DNA from: Flammulina velutipes
Lineage: Eukaryota > Basidiomycota > Agaricomycetes > Agaricales > Physalacriaceae
Direction of reading: 5' to 3'
Assembly: GCA_011800155.1 (NCBI GenBank)
Contig: CM022372.1
Location: forward strand, 3,100,001-3,164,000
DNA length: 64,000 nucleotides
This document shows, one piece after another, positions 12,869 through 22,885 of this stretch. The notes under the pieces are model-generated. The model worked only from the letters and a program-made list of their open reading frames with translations. It searched no databases and had not been told where the DNA came from. How positions within the stretch are numbered: position 1 is the stretch's first letter; the number at the start of each line of letters is the position of its first letter. A program made the translations under genes and the position numbers.

Positions 12869-13804
12869 CTACTCATCAACGACACATGTACCTATTTCTC
12901 TTCTTCCCAACGCACGCAGATATAACTTGACCGCCATATGCCTCGTCGTCGTCGATTCATAACAGGCCTTAGGAACTCCCGCAACATTCAACGAGGCTTG
13001 GAGGCTGTGTCATATGAGTGAGTGGCTGGTAATTAAAAATAAAAAAAAAGACCTACAAGTTGTCGTACACGCCTGGGCGGATCCCGACGTAAACAACCTG
13101 CCACGATGGGCGGGAGAGACCCGTACCAAGGGGCGAGGGGGAGGAAAGTGCATGCACCTCTGGACGCTCGTAGCTGATGCGATACTCGGGCTTGGGCAGA
13201 AGGAGGGGATGAAGAGTATCGAGGGTGGACGCAACCCACTGGCGACCTTGGGCGTACGCAAAGGCGTTTCGGGCTGCTTCGAGGCTGACATATCCAATGC
13301 TCACAGCGCGAGACTGCCCGTCGATCTGGGCCTTAGCTTGATGCCTAATCAGATTAGTCAGTTGATGGTGGGGCGGTCGTTCAGACAGCAACGTACCACA
13401 TAGTGTAGACGCCTGGAACAATTCCGATGAAAACCACCCAAGCCCTCGACCTGACTCGTGGCCTGGGGCGCTCCCCCACAGCTCTAACGGGAGTGCCGCT
13501 GCGCTGAGCTGCCGCTCCAGAGGACCTTGAGGAAAATTGACCGTTAATACTACTGACGTTGGGGAGAGACTACATACCAAAAGGGAGTCGTTTGCCTATC
13601 GCCTACCAAGTACATCGTCTTCAACTGATCAGCGAGATCTGGGACACCGTCGTCGTCATCGCGGTCGTCGTCGAGAAAGATAACGATCTCCTTAATGGCC
13701 GTCTGCGAGGAGGCGGCTGGCTGAGAACTACCTACGACAGTCTGCGACGAAGTGGAAAGGGAGGGGCGGAGGGTGAGATCGCTGCTGGTGTGATTGTTGC
13801 TCAT
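12869..13804 (-). CDS. KDZ cargo protein with two RNase H1 N-terminal-like domains
   Basis: The gene starts at ATG 13804 (MSNNHTSSDLTLRPS). The first ~75 residues are low-complexity with an acidic patch (FLDDDRDDDDG). Domain 1 reads WVVFIGIVPGVYTMWHQAKA, with a later YVSLEAARNAFAYA. Domain 2 reads VVYVGIRPGVYDNFLQASLN, with a later MAVKLYLRAL. This is the signature of the RNase H1 N-terminal (viroplasmin-like) fold: a V-x-x-G-x-x-P-G-x-Y strand-turn, an aromatic partner, then a helix that ends in alternating A/F. In RNase H1 this fold binds RNA/DNA hybrid or double-stranded RNA. No RNase H catalytic domain follows, so a binding role is more likely than cleavage. Introns at about 13557, 13391 and 13049 keep one frame to the stop at 12869. 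Confidence 0.7.
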
Positions 13805-13886
13805 GGTGGTGCGAAGAGAAGGAAAGAGCCACAAGGGGCATGACTTGTTATTGTTTGGTCAACGAACGATTCTAAAAGTTCCGGAA

Positions 13887-14513
13887 CTAGTACCAGTGAT
13901 AGCATACAACGACAAAGGTAAGCAGCATCAAAATACAAATGACGGCCCACGGGTTCCTAAGGGAGCTGGGATGTAGGTTAGCCGGTGCGCCACTGAGAGG
14001 AAAACATGGGATATTTACCGAACGAAGTGCGAGGCAGGGCGAACTATCTTGACTTCCCCAGCTCTCAGACTGGCGTTATAAAGCCTGAGGGCTTCACCTT
14101 GGGTCTTGACCTTGACCATGAACGAGTTGGGGTAGCCTTGGACATAAGATGAGGCCTCTTGCCTGAGGGAATCAAATCAGCACACAGTTGGCAGGTAACG
14201 GAACGACGACTTACGCATTGATCAGGATACCCGTGTAGCTCCCACGGACGACACAGTAAAAGTGGTAACGGTTCCCGTTAAATTCCGACCGCTGGAAGAG
14301 AATGGGGCGCAGTGTGTCCCGAGGGACGGTGGAGTAGGCGCGCCCAGCGACCCACGGGGAGGAGCGATGGACGTATTCGTGGACGTGAATGAGAGGGTCA
14401 TCCGCGAGGAAGACGGGTTGCCCATCTGCAGATACCGTTAGCTTGAAAAAACGGACAGAAATCATTGAAGACTTACCCGGAATTTTGTCAGTAACAGCGA
14501 GAGAGCTAGACAT
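13887..14513 (-). CDS. KDZ cargo protein with one RNase H1 N-terminal-like domain and a C-terminal membrane anchor
   Basis: The start is ATG 14513 (MSSSLAVTDKIP). After about 60 residues comes the domain: FYCVVRGSYTGILINAQEAS, then YPNSFMVKVKTQGEALRLYN. This is the RNase H1 N-terminal pattern, including the conserved K-x-x-x-x-x-E-A helix start. The last exon encodes a single hydrophobic stretch (WAVICILMLLTFVVVCY) two residues from the stop at 13887, so the protein is predicted to be tail-anchored. About 155 residues, four exons. It lies 82 bp upstream of the next related gene on the same strand, and the pair probably arose by duplication. A membrane-anchored nucleic-acid-binding protein encoded by a DNA transposon is unusual. 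Confidence 0.65.
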
Positions 14514-14886
14514 ATCAAAAATGGGCAGCGACGAGGTGTGTGAGGGTTGGGGGTCTTGACGGCTGGTTTGAGGTTTTTTTAAGACTCTGAAGAACGGACT
14601 TACTAATTGGGAAAGGCGCATGTGGTGACCGGAAAGGGGAAAGTCTTCTGATGGAATATAGAAGGCCAGAGACCTGGACCGTTGTTGAGTTGATCGAACC
14701 TCACGGAAATCTCCAACGGCGACGGAACATCCAAATGGGTTTGCCCAAGGTTGTAAGGACTTCAGAACTATTGATTTTTGCGCAGGAGAATGGCGGTCCC
14801 TGACGCCGCTGAGCGACAGTGTCTTCTCCGTCTTACCATTTGGGACTGTGACTTTCTTCCTTCGCGTATCTCGTTCTCACCTGACG
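14514..14886. promoter_or_regulatory. Divergent intergenic region between cargo genes
   Basis: This 373-bp interval separates the minus-strand gene at 14513 from the plus-strand gene at 14887, so it must contain both promoters or a shared one. No specific element was identified. Confidence 0.35.
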
Positions 14887-17568
14887 ATGGTCTCATCGAA
14901 ATCACAGAAGCCGACGACACCTGCTGCTGGATCTGGGCGTGGCGTCTTCCGAGCAATACCAGTTAATGCTGTGGTCGCAAAGGTTCAGAACTCGGCCAAA
15001 GCGAATGCATCCAAGAAGAAACACATACCAAAGAGTCAGCGCCAAAACCGGAAGGGGTGGATGGATGGCCTCCGCGAGGAGCTCATCTGTCCCCTCATTC
15101 CCGCCTATGTCGATGCTCTAGAAATCAGTAAGGCTGCTGGAGCGCTCAAGATGAAGGAGCTCCAACACTTGTTCCACACATACTTCCCGTGGCCGCTGGC
15201 CGACTGGGAGGAACCCCCCCCGTCCTCTCAACAAATATGATCCCCTGGCGCCACTGCCAGCTCCTGTCGACCTGACCCCGGAACGTGCCGTCATGTGGGC
15301 AAACCATATGAACTGTATCAACAAGGTTAGACATTTTATTCCTTTACGTGGGTGTGTATGCTTACCAGACGCTAGAGGTTGGAACGTTGGGTTAAATGGC
15401 GAATTGGCATGGCTCCCCGTGGAGTCCAGACGTTGCGGAAGGAGCCCAACGATGCCGCCACTTTGATGTTGGCTGAGATGCTGGGCGTAGGCGGGAGTAA
15501 AAAACAAGTAAGAGCGCGTACCGGAGCACAGCAGTATCAGCACGACGAGTACGCGGCATCCGGGATGGAGGCTGCTGTGGAGGCAGAGTTTGCAAAGCGC
15601 ACAGACATGTCAGTTACGAAGGTTCCGTTGGCACTGACACAACGAATTGCGAAGGAGTTTTTTGAGAAATTGCCGAAGGAGAAGAAAGAGGCCTGGGTGG
15701 CGAAAGCGAAGGCTGAGGCTGCAGCCGAGCGTGCCCGAAACAAGTCTGTGTTGGATGCTGAACCAACTCCTGCGATGATGGCTACGTGAGTGTCTGACAT
15801 TCGCCTTTGTTTTGGCGGTGCTAACCTGTCGTCTCCCTGTAGTTGCGTTCGGAACACTCCCTCGATTCTGTCAAAGGTCTCGCGTCGTCTGGATACGTTT
15901 GCGGGTCTGAAGACTTTCACAATGGTAGCAGGGCCAATGGGAATGTACGACGGACAAGTGGGATATTTTGAGTGAGTGAAAATGGGGCTGGCGTTTAAGA
16001 CTTAAGCTGATGTCATTCACAGTGTAACGACGACAAGGAATAACGGCGGCACTGGAATGTCATTCATGGAATGGCTTGGACCAGAGCGTGCAAACGACCT
16101 CGTTGAGGCATACATGATCTACGTGGAGACATGTGTGTCTGAAAGCGAAAAAACGCGCGTAATCAGTCATGATGGCACGGTCCCAGACTGGGGTCGAACT
16201 CACATAGCTATAAACAACGCTGAAACCCGTACTGCTTCCTTCAGAGCTGTTGGTGATGCCGACGACGACGACGACGACGACGACGAAAGCGACGACGATG
16301 ACGACGACAGCAACACCAGGAGCAGTGATGATACTGTGGGTCGCCCAGGACGAAAGATGCGGAGGTCGAGCAAAAAGACGTTGCATGCTTCTCCGGCGAC
16401 TACTGCCACTGCCTCTCCCGATGTATCCGCACCTGTCGTTGAGATGGGAGCCTCGCCCACCGTTGCGCGCCCAAGACCACGTCCTGCTTGGAATACGCAG
16501 AGGGCTGACGATGAGTTTCCAGGCGAAGATGTGGAGAATTCTGCCGCAGAGTTGAAGAAGGCTGCCCTGGTTACTCTACGCAAGAAGCGTGCACGTCGCC
16601 GAGCACCAGAGGACAGTGATAACGAGATGGGTGAGGGTGAAGAGGGCGAGGACGAGGCTAGACATCATAAGCGTCAGCGACGTGTTTTGGAGGATGTGTC
16701 AAACATGGTCTTACCGCCAGAACCTGGAATGGACACAGGTCGATTTTTTGTACCAGCCACACCCATGGCTCCGTCGAGTCCTCCCAGTCCCGCTCCTGAA
16801 CCTACCCCCGCCTGTCCTCCTGCTCGTACTCCCAGTCCCGCTCCTGAACCTACCCCCGCCTATTCTCCTGCTCGTACTCCCAGTCCCGCTCCTGAACCTG
16901 GCCCCTCTCCTCCTGGCGGACTTACCCCCGCCTGTCCTGCCGCTCGAGGTTCTGATGACAGGCCCATGACTCCTACTGCGCTGTCTCACGATGATTTGAC
17001 CAATAGGTTGACTAGTGAAGAAGCTGCGTCCGTGCAATGGCTCGTGGAGCCGGTGAAAGAATTCTTGGCAGCGGAGGGAGGTCTGGATATGCTGAAGGTT
17101 TTAGATCGTCTATGGAGGTTGGAAAGTCAGTACGTTGGCTTGGGCATGAATCCAAGGAAGAGGGCTACCTTACCTAGAGGCAAGAATGCCGATGGCTCGG
17201 AGAGGTTGAAGATGTTGGGGGATTGGGTTGCAGGGGGACGAACAAGGAGAGGGTGTATGGTGATTGATAGGAAGGCCTTGCAGAAGTTCACGAAGGAATG
17301 GCATGCGTGGTGGGATTCGTTGCAGCCGGACTGGAGGAAGAAGAGTCGTGGGTCCTACGCACGGGATAACGTGTTTGGAGGGTTCGAGGTGATGACTGTT
17401 CCAGGGGCCAATGGCATGCTCAGCGTCGTGGCGACACTGTCATGGTGGAGAAGCGCGGTGGGAGGTAGGGCGAGTGAGCAATGGCTTGCCGCGTTGATAG
17501 ATGTCGAGTGGGTGATAGACAAGTTGATGGAGGCGACCCGGAGTAGTGATGGAGGTCTTAGTAGTTAG
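14887..17568 (+). CDS. Long acidic/proline-rich KDZ cargo protein with an apparent frameshift
   Basis: Exons from ATG 14887 (MVSSKSQKPTTPAAG) read through introns near 15328-15371, 15785-15841 and 15973-16022 to the stop at 17566-17568. The protein is about 800 residues. It has a basic leader, a segment LTQRIAKEFFEKLPKEKKEA reminiscent of an HMG-like helix, a conserved-looking core (GPMGMYDGQVGYFD), an Asp-rich tract, a run of 16-residue Pro repeats, and a C-terminal helical domain. I have seen proteins of this architecture beside mobile elements in agaricomycetes, from memory only. The first exon goes out of frame at an 8-C run at 15214-15221; seven Cs would restore it. That could be a mutation or a base-calling error. 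Confidence 0.5.
16258..16309. repeat. GAC/GAT trinucleotide tract encoding an Asp run
   Basis: A run of GAC, GAT and related codons encodes two nearly uninterrupted Asp stretches inside the long cargo protein. Confidence 0.85.
16782..16926. repeat. 48-bp tandem repeat, about three copies, in the long cargo gene
   Basis: The unit encodes PSPAPEPTPA followed by C/Y, P/S and PART. Two full copies and a shortened third are present, all in frame with the surrounding protein. Confidence 0.85.
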
Positions 17569-17679
17569 TTTTTGCGATGGAATAAGGTTCAAAATGAACA
17601 GGATGGTTTTTTTAGCTGACTGACGGGGAATAGGCAGATTGGAACGTATCAGAGAATAAACCTGTCACTGGAGAAAAAA
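17569..17679. other. 3' flank of the long cargo gene
   Basis: Short non-coding interval with T and A runs. No polyadenylation signal could be assigned with confidence. Confidence 0.3.
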
Positions 17680-17760
17680 ACCGACGGTAGGACTCGATCG
17701 CAAGACCTTTGGTACACTGTAATTCTCAAAAGGCAAGAAAACTAACTGCTACACAACGGT
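17680..17760 (-). tRNA. tRNA-like sequence inside the KDZ element, degenerate
   Basis: The minus strand has an A-box-like GTGTAGCAGTTAG, a B-box-like GATCGAGTCC, ends that pair at six of seven positions, and a T-run terminator just downstream (the A-run at 17674-17680 read on the other strand). A five-pair anticodon stem with a seven-base loop can be drawn (anticodon CTT, Lys). The universal T at position 33 is missing and the T stem pairs poorly, so this is more likely a pseudo-tRNA or SINE remnant than a working tRNA. Confidence 0.3.
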
Positions 17761-17946
17761 ATGACATAGTAAGTTGATATAATGTACTCTGTTGTGTTCA
17801 AAATATCTGACCGTCTCCATTGCGCATGGAAGAGCATTCATCCAGCGCCCCATCTCACCACTTTTGGTTTCTTTTCGCTACATACTGTTGTTAGCTCATC
17901 TTTCTCGGCTTTTTCAAATTGTTTTACTGTCTAACTGGAACGAACG

Positions 17947-18440
17947 TGTGGCGCAGCGTACGGAGCGTGTACTGCCCGTGCTACTACCCATCTAACATTG
18001 GTTGTGCTTCTGTCTCTCCTATCACGCGCTCTTATAAGTACTGCTGCTTTCCCTCTTGTGTCATTGGCCGTCGCTATCCTGCCGAAGCTACCAGAATATG
18101 TGGCGCAGCGTACGGAGCATGTGCTGCCCGCGCTACTACAGATCTAGCGTCAGTTGCGCTTCCGTATCTTTTATCGAGCCATCCACAAGGTCTAGCCGCT
18201 CTCGGCTTGGGCCCTTTGTTCAACGCTGTCCATTCGAGGCTAGTGGCTACCAGAATGTGGCGCACTGCACCCTGCGTGAGCTGCTATCCATCCAGCGCGG
18301 CCCCCATTTCACGTCGTTTTCTCTTGTTTCATACAGCTTACATATCTAGGGAGTCACATTGAATGCTTGCTTTCCAACATTTTTGGCGGGCCAGGTAGGT
18401 CGGGATGTGTGGCGCACGGCATTTCGTCTGCTCTTCCCAC
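17947..18440. repeat. About 154-bp degenerate tandem repeat, four copies, near the KDZ right end
   Basis: Copies start with TGTGGCGCA at 17947, 18099, 18256 and 18408, so spacing is 152-157 bp. The first two share long blocks such as GGCGCAGCGTACGGAGC. They may be subterminal binding sites for the transposase, matching the shorter repeats on the left. Confidence 0.7.
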
Positions 18441-18717
18441 GTTCTGATCTCTTGATTCGCTTAATATAGACGATACTGCATACCTACAATGCATTGAAAG
18501 CAAGGAGCGCAGGTGGGGAGGGAGGCGGGGGAGGGGAGCGGCCGGGAGGGATATGTGGTATTTTTATTGTTTATCTAATTTTCAAAAGTAATTATAAATA
18601 TCCTATTTGGGAAGCCCGAGTGCACGTGGGTGAGGCGCGCGGACGCGAGAGCGCACGGCGGGGCCGGCTGCTGGGCTGCTGACAAATATATCCCAATGCG
18701 GAAGGTGGCTGTACGAC

Positions 18718-18800
18718 CTCTGGGATGTTAGCCCAGAATTTATATAACATTTTCTTGGGATATAACCCATGTCATTTGTACAAATTCTACTACTAGGGCT
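18718..18800. repeat. KDZ terminal inverted repeat, right
   Basis: Reverse complement of the left terminal repeat with small gaps; the common core CCCAGAATTTATATAACAT is the mirror of the left core. Confidence 0.8.
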
Positions 18801-18808
18801 CGAAGGGC
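18801..18808. repeat. Target-site duplication, right copy
   Basis: CGAAGGGC, identical to 4895-4902. Confidence 0.85.
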
Positions 18809-19032
18809 GCGCATTGGATGATCTTAGACGGAGGACCGTTTCTGGTTCTGGGGAGGGTCTTGCACCCAAAACACGTTCAAAAATCACATCCCAAGACGAG
18901 GTCATGTCTCCCACCACGGGCAGTGAGACGGAGAGGCCTTTTTCACGGACGTTGGGTCAAAAGGCGGGTGATCGTCTGCATGATCGTGTTCATCCTGCGG
19001 ATCGTGCGGCTGGGAGTATAAGGCGACGATGA
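18809..19032 (+). pseudogene. Host gene, 3' part, separated from its 5' part by the KDZ element
   Basis: Continues the reading frame broken at 4902, starting at ALDDLRRRTVSGSG and ending SIRRR-stop at 19030-19032. The same C terminus, with SGSG, ETERPFSRTLG and DRLHDRVHPADR, is kept in the duplicate that ends at 22700. A T-rich 3' flank of about 150 bp is also shared between the two copies. Confidence 0.75.
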
Positions 19033-19217
19033 GACTTTTTTTCTTTCTCTTTCTTGTGCATATGACCTTGGGCTCATTTTCTTTTCTTTTTCTCTATATT
19101 ATTATCCGCGCTCTCTTCTCCTCTGTGTACCGTGTCTTTTATATCGTACTAGTATCATGAATTCCATCCATGCGTGTGTGTAAACTGACACTCGTGGTGG
19201 TGTAGAAAAAGGAAAAA

Positions 19218-19313
19218 TGGACATTCAGGTGATCGAAACCTGGACCTTTCGCACAGAGCACGCGCGATTGGCGGAAATGCAAAGCGAACGCGCTACCACT
19301 GCGCTAAACGCCC
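19218..19313 (-). tRNA. tRNA-Ala (anticodon TGC) with a 24-nt intron
   Basis: The acceptor ends GGGCGTT and AATGTCC pair fully (two G-T pairs), with an A discriminator at 19218. The D arm is TAGCGCAGTGGTAGCGC. The anticodon stem TTCGC/GCGAA closes a seven-base loop with TGC at 19279-19281. The T arm is CAGGT, TTCGATC, ACCTG. An intron at 19254-19277 sits directly 3' of position 37, the normal place for eukaryotic tRNA introns. A T-run terminator follows. The mature length of 72 nt fits. Confidence 0.88.
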
Positions 19314-19850
19314 GTGCCTTTCCTTTTCTTCGCGTCGTGCAATAACACGTCTTGCCACCCACCTGCTTTGTCTAACTTCTCAGCCCATTTGCCTCCCATC
19401 GTAAAAAAACACTGCACCAAACATAAAATGGACCGTCTCAATACCTCAGCTAAAAAGAACACATTCTTTGTGTCCTCATCTCTGTCATGACCCCGAGGCT
19501 CTTCTTGCGTCCCTCACCCGCCGGCTCGAAAAGGATCGAAGCACTCTCCCCTTCTTCATTCGGAGGTACGAGTTTTATTCTTCTTCTCTTTTGCATCCCC
19601 AGTTCTTTGTCAATGAAGAGATCTTTCTGGTGGTCGAAACCCACACATCTCGAACGAAACAACCGGTCCCCGTAAGCACAGTATTTATCACCCTGAGTCC
19701 ATGGCCTTGACATCCACGGGCATCACGCGAGGTGGTACTGATCTCTTCACGTTTCCACAGCATCAGCCTTTCTTGCTGCTATTTCTCCCGTTCGACGCCC
19801 GCCACCCGCCAGGAAGGGTAACACTATTTCTTCCCCTTTCCCCGAATAAA
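19314..19850. other. Intergenic stretch, no gene seen
   Basis: Small frames occur on both strands but none shows a recognisable domain or clear splice structure. Confidence 0.35.
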
Positions 19851-19917
19851 TGGACACTCGGGTGAGGACCTTTCGCAAAATAGGTAAGGCCATGCAAAGC
19901 GAACGCGCTAAACGCCT
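19851..19917 (-). pseudogene. Decayed copy of the tRNA-Ala gene
   Basis: The stretch matches parts of the tRNA-Ala at 19218-19313: the 3' acceptor (TGGACACTC), the anticodon region (ATGCAAAGCGAACGCGCTA) and the 5' acceptor (AACGCC). The D arm and part of the T arm are deleted, so no cloverleaf forms. Confidence 0.6.
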
Positions 19918-20336
19918 GTTCTCTAGCATCGCTCTTGTCGTTCCCAACACATAATCCCACATCCTGCTTCCATACCAATACGAGAGTAAGTTGATGAAGT
20001 ACATCTCGTCTTTTATCTTTCCGCAGCCACGGCGTCGGCTTATGAAGATTCCTCAAACCTTTACTCCCATGTACGTCCACCTCGACCTACTTGAGAGACA
20101 TCTCGTTCGCTCGGACAGGGACAGGAATGATACGATACATCTCCTCAAACCTCTCCTTCGTTTTGCCCTCGGAGAATTCGCTATCTAACGCGGTCCACTC
20201 TCCCTTGCATGTCTAGTTCTATTCCTATCCTACCCTAATCTAAGTGAACACGATGCTCCAAGTTCAAGCGTCCGGACGTCCGAACTTCCCGTCTCCTCAT
20301 TCCTTATACGAGCACCCAAACGTGACCTCCTCCAAA

Positions 20337-20666
20337 TTAGAAGGTATACACTTGTCCAAAGATCCGTGGCGTCGTTGCGCCACATGGTCTGTCGATTGAC
20401 CAAAAAAACACGATGCGGTACGGTGCACTTGGATCATACCAATCTTCAAAATATCCCGTGGTGAAATCGAATTCAAGATATAGTAGACGATTGAGATAGG
20501 TGTGCATAGTTTCGGAGAGCCAAAAGTATGGTTTGCCGTTGGAAGATTTCACGCATCCGTAGCAATTGATGTGCCAGTCTCTGTGTATCGTTCCTGTGAT
20601 AGTTAGTTGATTAGGACAATGAATTGAGACACGTACCAGATTCAAAAAAACCTCACGTAGGAACAC
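20337..20666 (-). pseudogene. Relic of an NLR C-terminal exon
   Basis: The minus strand encodes IHRDWHINCYGCVKSSNGK, a later FWLSETMHTYLNRL and YDPSAP. It is clearly homologous to the last exon of the NLR at 23136 (IRRDWCIDSDGWVKSLNGE, FWLSRKMHAYLNRP, YNPSAP). The stop after PSAP is lost and an internal stretch is missing. No WD40 exons lie upstream of it, so it is a remnant of a second NLR copy. Confidence 0.7.
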
Positions 20667-20726
20667 TATCTACTTTATTCGCTTGGTTATTGTCGTCTGA
20701 ATCGATTTTACAGCTCATGAGCTTGG

Positions 20727-20860
20727 CGTTCAGTGACGTTTTTAGACCGTGAGAGCCGAGGTCTGTTTTCGCTCCTCGTCATTTCAACCTTGTCCTCTTG
20801 TGACCAAGACACAAGATTCATCCCCCCTCCCCTACGCTGCCTTTCATTCGCACAAATGGG
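20727..20860 (+). repeat. Dispersed repeat, copy 1
   Basis: Short repeat with consensus CATTGCCATTTCGGGACCGT followed by GAGAGCCGGC-like and CTGTTTTCG-like motifs. This copy is diverged and has lost part of the first block. Confidence 0.6.
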
Positions 20861-21012
20861 TTCACGATCTCGGTAGTGAAGGTCTACCAGGTTGAAGGAT
20901 ATGCCGGAACACCATCCGCTTGAATTCTGTATTCTTCGCATTGTCATTGTTATCTGATGGCAGATCGACAGCTTGCACGTATTCGCTTTCGAGTTGAGTA
21001 GGCCATTTGGTG

Positions 21013-21165
21013 TTCATTGCCACTTTGAGACCGTGAGAGCCGGCGAAAGCCGATGTCTGTTTTTGCTCCTCGTGATTTTAACTTGGTCCTCTCGCGACCA
21101 AGATACGATTCATCTCTCGCTACGCTGGCTTTTGTTCGCGCAACTGGTCCTCGGTATCGAAAGGA
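21013..21165 (+). repeat. Dispersed repeat, copy 2
   Basis: A fuller copy of the same repeat, with GACCGTGAGAGCCGGCG and TCGCGACCAAGA. It lies about 290 bp downstream of copy 1. Confidence 0.65.
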
Positions 21166-21764
21166 TCTGATTCTAGCGCACCAAGGCAGTGTCGAAAGCC
21201 CGATCGTTAAACAGATGGTCCCCCGCACTACCAGGCTTCCCGTCTTCGACGCTTCGTTCTGCTCGTCTATATGACACGCAGGACCTGATGAACACACCGA
21301 AATTTCTGAAAAGTGTGCATGACCTCTACCTCTTCCCTTCTGCTCTGACGCGGACGTACAGTCAACCCAACGACTATTGAAGACAGAGCTTCCGAGAGTG
21401 CTGCCGTGCCATCCAACTTCCCGGCCCCAGATTCCTGTTTGGGATAGTCGAACTGGAGCCAAATGTACGTCTTGGTCGTCTTCGTGTGGTCGTCCGTTCA
21501 CCTTGCTTGATGAAGAGTTTCGCACTATGACCGGAACACATGTCATATCCCACCCATCTCCAAAGAGAAGTGCCGAGTGATTTTAAGAGCCAGCGAAGAA
21601 AGGATTGTACGTCGGTGATCCTCTCCAACCTCTATCGTCGCTGACCATCGACCTCGACACCAGAAACATCTATGATTTGCCGTCTTTAGGATACAATGAT
21701 CATCGTGGATGGACTTCCGTTTCATTGGGACTTTAGCTACCGCGGATTTCGAGGATAGTGACAT

Positions 21765-22885
21765 GAAGAAGAGGGCGGGGCTTGGCGTGGCTGGAGGGGG
21801 CGAGTACCACGCTGCACAGCCGGTTCAAAAGTGGCTTGACGCTGGGAGAGGCACCGGGGCCTGCGACGACCATGGACAGGGCACCCAGTGCCATGAGTCG
21901 TAACTCGACAGGTGGCGGTGCAGGATGCGCGAGAGTCTTGGGGTGTTCGAGACCGCTGTCGGAGGCGACGATGAGCTCATCCGCGGTGTTATGAGCGTTG
22001 GCACTGCGGCAGAGCGGGTCCAGGGTGTGATGCGCAACGGTAACTCTTGTGCGCTGGAGAGATAGGTCACCGGTCAATGCCGAAGTCGAAGGGTACGTCT
22101 ACCATTTTGGATACTCGACTTATACTCACCTGATGTCCCTCTTAGTCCTACGGCGTTGAAAAAGTCTGGCAGAGGTTCGGGAGCGACTTGTGCGAGGGGG
22201 TCCGGGCGGGAGAGGATCTTGGGAGGGCGGTTACTGCTCTCCTTCTCAGCTCAGCAAGATCTTTCGTTAGAGGGAACCGACGAGGCACAGCACGACTAGT
22301 ATGTCCGCCGACGCCCTGTCCTCCGCGTTGCGTTACGCTCGTCACTCGCATTCTAGGTGCTCGATGGCGCACTTTCACCTGCATCTTCAACACCGCTGAG
22401 CCTACGACCACCACCGCCCTCACCATCGGTGTCGACTCTCCCCTTAGCACCAACCAGCGCTTCTCGAAACCGGACGAGGGACGCGCGTTGGATGATCTCC
22501 GAAGACGGACTGTTTCTGGATCTGGGGAGGCCAAGCTCTGCTCGTCGAAAATCACAGCGCAGGAGGAGGACATGTGTCCTACCACTCGTAGCGAGACGGA
22601 GAGGCCTTTTTCACGGACGTTAGGTCGGAAAGCGGGGGACCGACTCCATGATCGTGTTCATCCTGCTGATCGCTCGGAGGAGAGTATTCGGCGGAGATGA
22701 TTGGTATTAGGTGTCGATGATAGCAGCATTAGGTGTCGCTGTTGACTTTCTTCTTTTTCTTTCTTGTACATATGACTCGTTACTTGGGCTCAGTTTTATT
22801 TAACCCTATCCGCGCTCTCTCCTATGTGTACCGTGTCTTTTATATCGTACTAGTATCCTGAATTCCATCTATGCGCGTGTGTAAA
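21765..22885 (+). pseudogene. Partial copy of the host gene's 3' half
   Basis: Homologous to the host gene from the KKRAG segment to the stop, and to its T-rich 3' flank. It has the same intron position (donor at 22095, GTACGTCTACC), showing duplication at the DNA level rather than through mRNA. Frame changes occur, for example near 22063 in the segment equivalent to EEQINAEVEG, so it is not functional over its length. The last 170 codons (22188-22700) are still open and end with DRLHDRVHPADR and SIRRR. The transposon insertion site is empty here. Confidence 0.7.

Larger units (their letters stand above)
4903..18800. mobile_element. KDZ-superfamily DNA transposon with cargo genes, 13,898 bp
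   Basis: The element is bounded by 8-bp direct repeats and imperfect terminal inverted repeats of about 80 bp, and encodes a KDZ (Kyakuja-Dileera-Zisupton) transposase. KDZ elements are common in agaricomycetes, and an 8-bp target duplication fits the Zisupton group as I know it. Gene order: transposase (-) 5216-9180, SAM-like protein (-) 9936-11693, small basic protein (-) 11842-12491, two RNase H1 N-terminal-like proteins (-) 12869-13804 and 13887-14513, and a long acidic/proline-rich protein (+) 14887-17568. Subterminal repeats lie inside both ends. The largely intact transposase, matched target copies and otherwise intact host gene all point to a young insertion. No TET/JBP dioxygenase, a known companion of some KDZ elements, was found. 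Confidence 0.85.

Noticed and set aside
12869..14513. RNase H enzyme
   Set aside because: Only the N-terminal binding-type domain is present; no catalytic DEDD domain was found.
5216..18800. TET/JBP dioxygenase as KDZ cargo
   Set aside because: No H-x-D...H iron-binding pattern or related motif was seen in the cargo genes.
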